The notes beneath the pieces are model-generated. The model saw only the letters and a list, made by a program, of their open reading frames with translations, was not told where the DNA came from and ran no database searches. The translations under genes and the position numbers were made by a program. A DNA stretch of 64,000 nt, taken from positions 3,411,501 through 3,475,500 of the forward strand of contig JALIRH010000003.1 in NCBI GenBank assembly GCA_023055505.1. Reading direction: 5' to 3'. Of this stretch, positions 38,591 through 49,700 are shown in pieces (within the stretch, counting starts at the first letter, position 1; each line of letters starts with the position of its first letter). This stretch comes from Callipepla californica brunnescens (Eukaryota > Chordata > Aves > Galliformes > Odontophoridae).

Positions 38591-39589
38591 CATAGTAAAC
38601 ATATTCTCACTGAAAACTTGTTTTTTCAAAAATGATCTCAAGGAAATACCAATCTTTTTATTGGCTAGGAATTTAAACAATTAGGTTAGTGAACTGTTGG
38701 CTAAAAATTAATTCTAGAAGGCTGGTTTTTAATTATGATTTCAGTAAATCTTAAAGTATAAATGCCTAGAAGAAGGAAGTTATCTCTCCCCAACCTCTAT
38801 AAAAACAGGTTTGTATCCATTGGAAGGATTGTGAATCGTGGCTCTGCTTTCTGAAGCTGGCATTCATAACCAATTTAAACAAAATTCATACAGTTTTTGT
38901 AGAAAGGTTGAAGTATGAAGATATGCCTTGTTCCAAAGGAAGTTAAGTGCGGTGAAGTAAATTTCATCAGATTTCCTTCCACATAAATTGGAAATAAAAT
39001 TTCCAAAGCTATCTTCAAAGCTATAAATATTTGCAGAAGAAGCAGTGGACTTAGTGGGGCATGAAGGAGATGTCATGGGGCACCCTGGGAGCCTTGTACC
39101 GGAAGCATCAGGGCCAGGCCCCAAAACATCTCCTGGCTCCCAGCACATGCTGTGCCTTTTCCTCAGCTCTCTCATGCAGCGTCAGTGAAAATGAATGTTG
39201 TCATCGGATCTGTGGAAATGCTGCGTGGGCCGGTGTGAGCTCTGTCACGCTGCAGTTGGCTCACGCCGTGTATTGCTGAACGCATCACCCTTCCCATTAA
39301 AAAGGAAGAGGGTTTGAAGGGATACTGCTTTGACACCCTTCAAGTAAAAGGAGGCAACATAAGAAAGAAGGGGTTTGAAAATCAGGAGGTGATGCTCTGT
39401 TTATTTCTCAGAATTAAGGTCCGTCCCATGGCAAGACTCTCTTCAGGAACCCTTGGGATGTGTAGGGATGGCACCTGAGCGGGTTAATTTCGCATGGCCA
39501 TCCTCTGAGGGCACTCCAGGGCAGGTCTGTCTGCAAGGAGCAGGTGCCTCACAGCTTTCTGCAGCACGGTGCCATTTCTACAAAATATA

Positions 39590-39970
39590 AATCCTACAAT
39601 TTATTATAAAAGTTAATACCAATAATTACTTAAAATTTAATGAATTTCAGTTCTCACTTAATTGCTTTTGAGTAGCTCACTTAACTTATTAAAAAGAAGC
39701 AAGGACATATTCATTTAATGAGCAGCAGAAGCCTTGGCCTAGCATCTGCCTACATTCTCTTCTCAATTAATCAATTATAGTCCAATGGTGTGTAATTACA
39801 CATTAAGAAAGTTATTGGATATCTCAGCATGGCTGTCCCAGGGGGCTCATGAATACACTAATATAACACACCTGTAATGACCTGTTCTCAGATCTGCAAA
39901 TTGCTCCCATTTCTCTCTCTCTCACGTTGCTAAATGAAGATGAGAGCAATTACCATTAACTTTTTGAGTC
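39590..39970. promoter_or_regulatory. Candidate AT-rich regulatory element with TAAT cluster
   Basis: This is unique, repeat-free AT-rich sequence with many homeodomain-type cores: AATAATTACTTA, TTTAATGA, CTTAATTGC, CATTTAATGAG, CAATTAATCAATTA and a perfect 14-bp palindrome TGTGTAATTACACA at 39789-39802. It lies about 8.2 kb downstream of the 96-nt SOBP exon. The assignment rests on motif density and absence of repeats only; intron AT-richness could produce some of these by chance. Confidence 0.25.
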
Positions 39971-40864
39971 ACATCTAGTCAATGAGAGAGAAAAAAAGGG
40001 CCCTACCAGCATTCATAATAAATCTGCCTTTGGTGCTGGGCATTGCAGCACCAGAGATTGAGCTGTAGGGCAGTTGATGTGCCTGGAGACCACGCACCAC
40101 TCTGGGAGTACCGCAGCAGTTGGGACTGAGCACACTTGTGTAGGTGAAAGGAACAGGAAGACCGTGTCCGATTGTACCCAGGTGTAATTTGTCTGGCATG
40201 CTTCAAGTTAGGCCAAACTCCAGAGCTGATCCCTATGCAGCAGCTCTCAGTCTGTGCATAGCAACTAAGCCATGTTGCTGTTGTGGTTTTTTTTTTTTCC
40301 AAACACTCAAAAGAACAAAATTTACTATGTAATGGCACAGAGGATTTGGTTGTGTGAGGGGATACATTCGCCGGTGCTCTCTTATTAATGCATAACAGAT
40401 GAAACCAAGGAGAGGCTCTTAATCTGCATAATAAAGTCTGACAGATTCTAAATTGGTGATTCAGTCAGCTGTAGGGCCCAAAAATGCTCTGTGGAAGTGA
40501 GTGTTTGATGGCTCCATAAGTCAAACAAGCGATGATATCTGTCAAGGTTTTTATAAATGTTGTCTTGCACAGTGTGATTTTGATGTGCTGCTGTCACTGT
40601 CTTTAGGAAGAAATGTCTGTTTCCTCACATGAGGCATTTTTGTTGCTTTCATTTGTGGATTCAGGTGGGTGTACAGGCAGATTAAGACCCGGTGATACCC
40701 TGAGCACACCTGTCCCTTGCAAGGAGTTTCCATTTCGTTTGTAGCAATCTGTACGAGTTCATTGCTGTATCCTGGCACCAAACTAGCATTAGCGAGTTCA
40801 GTGAAACCTTTCATTGTGCCGGAGGTTGCTTCTCTTCGTGAGGATGGCCCCTGTGTTTGGAAGG

Positions 40865-40963
40865 GTGATGCTCCTGGTAGATTCAGGGGGTCACACATTG
40901 CTCTTAGGGCTAGATGATCTTAGTGGTCTTTTCCATCCTTAATGATTCTGTGACTCTATGATT
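40865..40963 (+). mobile_element. CR1 LINE extreme 3' end
   Basis: A short 5'-truncated piece with the CR1 3'-UTR signature: GGGCTAGATGATCTTAGTGG, then TCTTTTCCATCCTTAATGAT, then the octamer tail TTCTGTGACTCTATGATT. It ends about 220 bases before the long CR1 copy at 41185 in the same orientation. The left boundary is uncertain. Confidence 0.85.
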
Positions 40964-41184
40964 AGTTGCACTATAGCTATGGCAATGAGTATTTCACTCT
41001 GGTTTCCACCTATGTCTCATGCCTTCCCAGTTACACGGCATGCTCAGCTTAGGACATGGTTTGGTTCATGTTCCTATTGCAGCACCTCAAGGCTGAGCTC
41101 TGTTCAGATTCTGCTGACATTAATGGAGGAAAGCAAGCACTTGAGAGCATGGTTTATTCAAAATAATTAAGTTTACTCAAAGTA

Positions 41185-43062
41185 TCAGGAGGGCAGACTA
41201 TGGTCTCTTTCACACCACAGTTGAGAGAGTCCCTTGGGAGGTAGCTCTGGGGAGCATGGGAGCCTAGGAAGGCTGGGTATACTTTAAGGACATTATTCTG
41301 AGGGTGCAGGAACTGACCGTCTTCAAGTCATGAAAGATGAGCAGATGGGGAAGGAGACTGATCCGGCTGAACAGAGACCTTTGGCTGGAACTGAGGCCCA
41401 AAAGGAAAGTCTGTGGTCTTTGGAAGAGGGGGCAAGCTAAATATAAGGATTATAAATACGTAGTTAAGCTGTGTAGGGGGAAAATTAGAAAAGCCAAAGC
41501 CCAACTAGAACTGAACTTGTCCACTAAGGTGAAAGATAACAATAAATATTTCTATAAACACGTCAACAGTAAGAGGAAGGCTAAGGAGAATCTCCATCCC
41601 TTGTTGGATGCATAGGGGAACATGGTGACCATGGATCAGGACAAGGTAGAGGCACTTAATGCCTTTTTTGCCTCAGTCTTTAATAGTAAGGCTAGTTGCT
41701 CCCTGGGCACACAGCCCGTTGTGCTGGAAGATAGCGATGGGGAACAGAATAGGCCCTGCTTAATCCATGATGAGATGGTTTTGGACCTGCTCTGAAAGCT
41801 GGTTGCTCACAAATCCATGGGGCCAGATGGGCTGCACCCTAGATTGCTGAGGGAGTTGGTAGATGTGGTTGCCGAGCCACTCTCCATCATTTTTCAACAG
41901 TCCTGGCTAACCGGAGATATCCTGGTGAACTGGAGACTGGCAAATGTGACCCCTATCTTCAGAAAGGGACCAAAAGATGATCCTGATAGATACAGACCTA
42001 TCAGTCTCGCCTCAGTGCCAGGGAAGGATATGGAACCGTTAATATCAGGAGCCAACATGGATCAATTAAAGGTCAACCATGGGATCAGGCTCAGTCGGCA
42101 TGGGTTCATGAATGGTAGGTCCTGTCTCACAAAACGGATTTCATTCTATGACAAGGTGACCCACTCAATAAGTTTGCAAACAACAACAAATTGGGAGAGA
42201 GTGTTGATCTGTCAGAGGGAAGAAGGGAGCTACAGAAGGACCTGGATAGACTGGAATGATGGGCCAAAGTAAACTGTATGAGTTTCAGTAGAGCCAAGTT
42301 GGGAACACACTTCATTTTGGTCACAACAATCCCAGGCAACCCTACAGGCTTGAGGAGGAGTGGCTAGAAAGCTGCCTGATGGAAAGGGACCTTGGTATAC
42401 TGATGGAAAATCTGCTGAATGAGAGCCAGCAGTGTGCCCAGGTGGCCAAGAAAGCCAATGGCATCCTGGCTTGTGTCAGGAATGGTGTGTTGAGCGGGAC
42501 TAGAGAAGCAGTCCTCCCCCTGTACTTGGCACTGGTGAGGCCCCACCTTGATTACTGTGTACAGTTTTGGTCACTTCAGTACAGAAGGGACACTGAGGTG
42601 CTGGAGCAGGTCCAAAGAAGGGCATCAAGGCTGTGAAGGGTTTGAAGAATGTGCCCTATGAGGAGCAACTGAAGGAATGGGGGCTGTTTAGTCTGGGGAA
42701 GAGGAGGCTGAGGGGAGACCTTGTTGCTCTCTTCCAGTATCTGAAAGGTGCTTACAGTGAGAGTGGAGTTGGTCTCTTCTCACTGGTGACAGTTGACAGG
42801 ACAAAGGGAAATAACCTCAAGTTGTGCCAGGGAAGGCTCAGGTTGGATGAAGGAAAAACTTTTCTGCAGAAAGGGTTGTTAAGCACTGGAATAGGTTCCC
42901 CAGGGAGGTTATTGAATCACCATCCCCAAATATGTTTAAAATCTGTTTGGCTGTGGTACTCAGGGACATGATCTAGTTGTTAGAGTTAGGGTAGTATGGT
43001 TTGGTTGCAGTTGGACTTGATGATCTTGAAGGTCTGTCCCAACCTGAGCAATCCTATGATTC
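41185..43062 (+). mobile_element. CR1 LINE, 5'-truncated, defective ORF2 plus 3' end
   Basis: This is the longest element in the window. It enters within ORF2 between the endonuclease and the reverse transcriptase (translation ADYGLFHTTVERVPWEVAL near 41190), runs through the linker (RKAKAQLELNLSTKVK; ALNAFFASVFNSK) and the start of the reverse transcriptase (MGPDGLHPRLLRELVDVV; DRYRPISLASVPGK; ISFYDKVTHSI at about 42170). It then jumps to the post-catalytic part and the 3' end, closing with CAACCTGAGCAATCCTATGA. One frame is kept from 41190 to 42170 with in-frame stops at 41265, 41331, 41613 and 41793. At 42173-42196 the expected FADDTKLG box reads FANNNKLG in a shifted frame, and the palm segment before it is absent. 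It cannot encode an active enzyme. Confidence 0.96.
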
Positions 43063-46000
43063 TAATTCAAGCAGAGGTACTACTGGTATGGTTACAGTTA
43101 GCTATCTGCTAACTTGATGTTTAGGTGTCTGGACTTCAGCTTTGAAATGAGGATTCTGTTATTTAATTACTTTTGCATGCAGTTTGAGATTGAGATTAAA
43201 ATGTTGGAAGTGCAAATCGATATCTATTATTTAAAGTTGTGTGATACTCCAAATAGCTGACAACGGCACCGTTGGAATTTTCAGAGAGAGGTTCATTTAT
43301 TATGAATTGTTATCTGACACAGTAGTGGAGGGCAGGTTCCCAGCTTTACATTCAGGCATTTAAAAATCATCTGACTGCCAGGCAATGAAGCAAGCCCATG
43401 TGGACCCCATAAAGCGGTCAAACTGTGCACGTGTACAGTGTTCTCAAATCCTGCTCAATGCACATCTTTGTTTATGCTGAGGACCAAAATTAAATTTGGT
43501 GCTCAGTTGTTTATTTTTAATCTGTGCTTGAATGATCAATTAAAAATGTTTTAAACAGAGAAAGTAAAACAGTTGTGTCATAGAGCTTTAATATGCAGTG
43601 CACAGTACTGTTGAACAGGCCAGTTAAATACGGGACCTAAAAAAGCTGTCACTTGATTCTTCAGTTGTGTAGACTTCGTGTGTCTGATGGGGAGGAGGGT
43701 GGTATTTCATTCAACAGAAAAAACGTGTTTCTAGCTGTATTCCCTGCAAGAGGCTGTAATTCTTTCCATGTCACTTCCCTAATTGAGCAATAAACTCAGG
43801 ATTGTACTAATACTTTTTATTATGAGGAATCAACGCGCTTCTTCTAGACAGGCAGAAAAATAATTGACCACCTGTGCCCAGTCCTGAATGAACATTACTG
43901 CACTGAAATAAATGTCTCTTTGCTCAAGATGGGAAACAGAGAGATTTTTTTCCTTCATTCCACCACAGAGATGTAACAGCATGTAATGTGCTCCCGGGGT
44001 GCCTTTCAGCTGCTGGAGTGATGCAAAGGAGTCTCCATCTGGGGAGAATGTGGCCCAAAGATGGGTTTGTATAGTGCTGGACTTTGGACTGGTGGATGTT
44101 GTTGCAGCTTGCCCAGCACCATGTTGTAAGGGGCAAAGGATGCTGGAAACTAAAATACCAGAGAGCAAATAGACTGAGTGTAGACAGAAGGTAAATGCCT
44201 CTCCTAACAGTTATTTTTCACCTTCTATTGATAAATCTCTGGGGTTCCCACTCATTTCTATTGCCAGATGTGGGCCCCAGATGTGCACGACAGCAGCATG
44301 GCACAGCTGGATGTTTGCTGCTGGACAGTGCCCCTGGGAGCAGCCTCCTGCACAGCAGGTGCACACACACTGCAGCAGGCACAGGGCTTGTGCAGAGCTT
44401 GGTAAACATCTCCAGCTTTCTTGTACGCATGCCTTGGTCCTTGCTTTCCGAGGTATTGCGGGAGACTGCTCTGAGCAAATGCTTTTGTCCCCATAGGGTT
44501 TGCACAGCGTATTGCCATCAGGCGCTGCACTGTCGTCCTTATCCAGCTTGCTGAGTTCATTTAATGAGGGCTACATAGCTGATGGGATTGCACAGGCCAG
44601 CAGGCCCGTTTTTTGGCTCTCTTTCCTGCAGCCACAAAGCAGGGCTGAAAGCTGAGGCCTGGATGAGTGCCAGCTGTCCAGAGGTCAAACCGGATTAGCT
44701 GTGGTCACTGAAGGGAGATAACCAGAGGGCCTGGCTGCCCGCACAGCCCCTGAGCAAAGCTAGATATTTGTCTGCCTTTGTTACTAAAATCCATCCCGGC
44801 GACCTGGCTGAAATGCCAGCTGCCCAAAGTGACTGCAATCCCTGCTGGTGGCTTGTCCTTGTTTTCTGGGCTGCTCCCTTCTGCTTGGGTGCCAGAGCAC
44901 TTGTACCACAGCAAGAGCATTGTGGGGGTGTCACATCCCTGGAGTCAGAGACCCCACATGCATCAAAATCCAGCCCAGTGATCCCCCGTGCCAAGGGGAT
45001 GGGACTTGCATTGCTGTCTGGTGAGATGCAGAGGGCTTTGCTGATCCACCAGGCACCTGTGTGGCTCTGTCTCAGAGAAGGGACCCGGAGGGAATTGGTA
45101 TCATGGCTTTTGGAGGGAGGCAGCAGTGTTTGGGGTTCCCGTGATCTATTTTCCTGCTGTTGCTGTAGGATTTGCTCCTTCTCATAGCTCCCCAAACACA
45201 GCATTGTTATGAGCTCTGGGAGGAGCCTGGCTCGAGGCTGGTCAGCCAGCATTTGGGATGGGTTTGGAGCAAAAAGAGGAGAGAAGGCAAGAGTAAAGGA
45301 CTCCTTGTGAGAGCAGGGAAGTGAATACAGGTTACTGCAACACCACACAAGCCATGTGTGTGATGCCTCCTGACACTGGGCACCCAGGAGCATGGGAGGA
45401 ACCATAATGGGTAGAGATGGCATGGCAGAATGAACATCTCCTGCAGATGCGACATCCAAAAAGCTCCCCAGCCAGCTCAACTATTTTTAGCAAAAGTGCA
45501 AACAGTGATAGATGCCGTGGGGCTTCTGTAGCTGAAATCTGGCTATAAGCAACGTATTCATATTTAAACAAGTCAGCTTTGCACATTGAAATGAGCAAAC
45601 ACCGCCTCTGCTTGCTTGTTTGTTGTGTGGAAGCCATCAGCATCGCCCCTTGTCCCTTCCCCATCGGTGGGGATGCGGAGCACGGTGATGGATGAGCTGT
45701 TGATCTAGCTTGTCTGCAAGGCCACTGCATGTTTATTTCTTGCACGGCATGCTATTGTGCAACACTGGAAATAGGGATTTGGGCCTGCCCTTGCAAAAGT
45801 AACATCTTGCGCACAAAACAGTGCCGTGCCACTAAGCTCTCTTGGCACAGTTTGTACAGCCAAGCACATCCACTGTGAAACCCAACCCTGAGACGCACAT
45901 GAATAAATTCACACAAAGTCAAGAGAGCTGCGAGCAGCAGAGAGGCCTTTGAATGCAGAGGGCAAAGCAGCAAGGATGGAGCTCCTGTAACTTCACTCCT

Positions 46001-46729
46001 GCTCACCACGGGCCTATGTCACCCCTGGGGAAAGGCCCCTGGCTTACACCGGCATTATTTCTAGCCAATTATCCTATTTAGGTATCTCGTATATATTTAG
46101 GTCTTGAAAAGGTCAACAGCAGAACACAGCCGAGCAGGCTTTTTTGAAGCTATAGGACTGGAAGCTTTGCTTCTAGCATCATTAGGAAATAATTGCTTGT
46201 GAATGTCCAGGGATTCAAATCTGCATGTGGGAACTCTGAAAAGGAGGGCAGGAGGCTTAAAGGCATTTTTGAAACAGCTGCTGCTAGCGTTGCACCAGAG
46301 CAGTGGTGAGCAGCCCCAGCAGGGCATAGCCTCCCCCTGCCCTAGGCCCTGGAGCCCAGAAGCTCACCCCCATGCCTATCCCCTCAGGACTGTCCCCAGC
46401 ATGAGCACACTCCTCCATACAGAATTCATCAGGATTCACACACAGTATTCATCAGAATTCATTTTCTTTTTTTTTGCTGTTGCTGTGTTTTGTTAGACCA
46501 GCACAAAGTGAGGTAGCTGCTCACCTTGAGGCTCTGGTGCAGCTACTCTGTGTCACCCTGGCCAAGACACCTAATCTCTCTTTGTCTCTGCTCCCTGTTC
46601 ATAAAATGGACATCATTGGACTTCAGAAGTTCCTATGGGATTGTGGAGACATACTCCTCTGGTTTGCTTTGCCTTTGTTTCACTCCTCTACTCTCTGCTG
46701 GCAGGTGGGATGAGATGCCATCAGATCAG

Positions 46730-46795
46730 AACCATAGAATCATTAAGGTTGGAAAAGACCACTAAGACCATCCAGTCTAACCGTCAGTAGCTGTG
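46730..46795 (-). mobile_element. CR1 LINE tail fragment, inverted
   Basis: The plus strand starts ACCATAGAATCATTAAGGTT and continues GGAAAAGACCACTAAGACCA, TCCAGTCTAACC, the reverse complement of the last 60-odd bases of a CR1 element. It is a very short 5'-truncated insertion. Confidence 0.85.
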
Positions 46796-49700
46796 CCTGG
46801 GGCCAAGTCTGCATTGGGTGCAAAGCAAAGGATCTGTAAGGCTGTCAGCATTGCCAAATCATGCTAATATAGTACATGTTTCAGATACCTATTTCTGAAC
46901 AGTAATGTCGTTTAATTATTGTAGTGTTGCAAATTAAGTTGCCCACACACAAATTCAATATAGCTTTAGTTATTATATGTTGAGTGCCAATTAAGAGCAC
47001 ACCAAAACCGAGTGGTGTGGTTTTGATTTGTCATCTGATTTATTATGGTTAGCCTCCCACCCACACCCCAGCCAGCACTGCCTGAGTCAGGGACACAGAA
47101 AGCAGCCCGTATGTGTACAGCTTCCTCCTGAACCTGCATTTTCACAAGAAAAACAGCAGCCGATGTAAAACATTTTTTTCTTAAAATCCAGCTGGGAGCT
47201 AGTTCTGAGGCATCCCATCTCAGGATGCTCCCCATCTCGGGTGAGGAATGCAGAGAAGGCTTAGGCAGGCAGGTAGACATCTCCAGAGAAAGCACTGGAT
47301 GCAGTAACATTCACACACATATCAAAAAGTTTGCAGCGAAAATCCCAATTCTGCAGGGAAGAAAACCCAACCTGCAGCCAGCTTAAATGTGTTGGCCAAG
47401 TCAGCTGGGCAGTTCTGCAGGCTTGGGTTTCAGCAGCCGGGGGCGCATTGTCTTCTTTCCCAGTAATTAATGGGGTTTTCAATTTGTAGGTATCTCCTAG
47501 CGCTGCATTTTCCAGCCCTGTTCAGTGAGCTCTGCCTGGCAGGATGGCGGCGTGGTGCCAGCAGAGCATCCTGCCTCGCTGCGCTCACGTACACACCGAC
47601 GGTGCCCTCCTGCTCTCCCAGCCTGGAAGGAGCCCTTCTTTGAGCACCGCACACCGCTCACCACGCAGGCAGCTCATTATCCTGGGCATTTCAGGACTAA
47701 TTTATAGGACATGTGGTTAATTTGCATAAGCCATCCTGTACACAGAAGATGTCTCCACAGTGAAGTAATATGCCAAAATCTGGATTTATGTGAAAACATG
47801 AATGCTGGGTGAGGGGAGCGCTTTTAGAAGCTGTCATTAGCAGCAATCGCTAACGCATACCTCTGATGAAAGTCACAGAATGCTGCCTCTCTACCTACTG
47901 CATGTGAAGCTCCCATATAATATTTCACTTTGAATCTTGCTCGTCTTTTCTATTAAGTAAGGTGGGTTTTGATCCTTAAAACGGCCTTGAAATATGAATA
48001 CCGTGATCTGTTGGCTTTGTCTAAAAGGGAAGCAAAATCCCCAAACTGGCTCCGCGCAGAACGCCGCGGGCTCGGCTATGGCGGCACAGAGCCTGCTGTA
48101 TCCGCTGCTCTGATTGTTACCTCAACACCAGCAGCAGTGGGGCCGCCAGCCTTGAAGCAGCTGACATCTGAGGCACGGGCTCTTCCTGTGCTTTGAGTTA
48201 GTCGGCCCTTGATCCCGTGCCTGCTTTGCGCTGGGGGCTGACCTTCTTGCAAAGCTCCGCTCCCTCTCTGCCGCTCGGGAAGGCTGAGCTCCTGTCCGCA
48301 GCACTCTGAATTAGAGCTGCCCGGGTCAGAGGAGCAGACAGGAGAGTCATCATTATGAGAGCTGATGGCTGTCCTTGATGGATGTGATATTGCTTTTTTT
48401 TTTTTTTTTGTTAACTATTACAAAATAAGAGCATTGCAAGAATTGTTTTAAGTGTCCCGCTCCCCTGCAAGGTGACACTGTAGAATTACCACAGAGCAAA
48501 ATGGTTATTGGCTTTCTTCCCGTGATTTCTACCACCAGATCACTTCACCTACAGGCGCAGATGTCTGCCTTTGTGGCAAAGAGCACCCAGGTATCTGAAA
48601 GTCAAGTTAGCTTCTTTCTTTTACCCCTACTATGTCTTCTGCCATTACGAAGCCTGTGAAGAGCGCATTAAGTCCATATTTACCCCTGTGCAATCTAATT
48701 AACTTCCTGAATAGCTGTGCAGGTGAAACTGAGATCTCAGTTGGAAGGCAGCTTTTCTCCATTTATGATGACTGAAGGAACTGTTTGTCCAGCAGCATTT
48801 CTGTTACTTGTAATGCTGCTTCAAGCGGAAATAACTTAGTTGGACTTTCATACAGAATTTGCAGGAATGCCAGCTAGAATTGCATAAGTGAATGCATAAA
48901 TATCTGCTTACTCGTAAATAGGAGCTAACTTGATCTGCAAATCACATTCCCACAAACACGCAGTCCCGATGCCAGCACTACAGATTGGTTTCCCTGGCCA
49001 GGGCTAGGGTTTCAAGAGTGTGTTTCAGTGCTTCATTGTTTCAAAGGTCTGAGCAGCAGTGGCTGTTTTCTGGGGTGCATCCTGTGTAGTTCCCATTGGG
49101 AGAACCTGCTGGGTGTGTATTGGCTTTGGGAAAACAACGTGTTGTAGGAAGAGAAGTACTCTACGTAAAGACTGTTTTTTTACAGTTCTAGGTTGTGTTA
49201 CTCTGTTTGTTACTCTAGCTTTTGCGATTAGCATTTTCAATCACAGTAATTGTAAATTTTTTATAAAGTTGGACTAGAGGTTACATGGAACTGATTGCGC
49301 TAGACTGAACATAATGGCTGTGCTCAATTGGAAAAATGCATTTCTCTCTCTCTTCTCGTATTTGTGTATTCTCTTCTAACTTGAATCACTTTTTGCTATT
49401 CTAAGATGTTTGTTAGAAGCATATTTTTTCTTCCGGGGATTTACATCTTCTCTTAGTGTTTTGATTGCTTGTGAATAATTTGATAGGAAACCCTTTATAT
49501 GTGTGTCTGCGATGTACAGCGGGTAGATGAATTGGATTTTGACTGATCGCACATAGCTGAAGCCACTGAAACAAGAAACATTTGCAGTGCTGTCAGACTG
49601 GAAAATCTCCCTTCTGCAACTTGACTCAAATTTGTTCTGTGTATACCGCCATGAAGTTCAATAGATGTAAATACAGATTAATTATTTAAAAAGTAATAGG

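Noticed and set aside
41817..42272. 151-codon open frame considered as a host gene
   Set aside because: It is CR1 ORF2 reverse-transcriptase sequence (MGPDGLHPRLLREL and following) within the element at 41185.
48040..48310. CpG-containing patch considered as an intronic promoter
   Set aside because: CpG count is only modest over under 300 bases and nothing downstream resembles a first exon.
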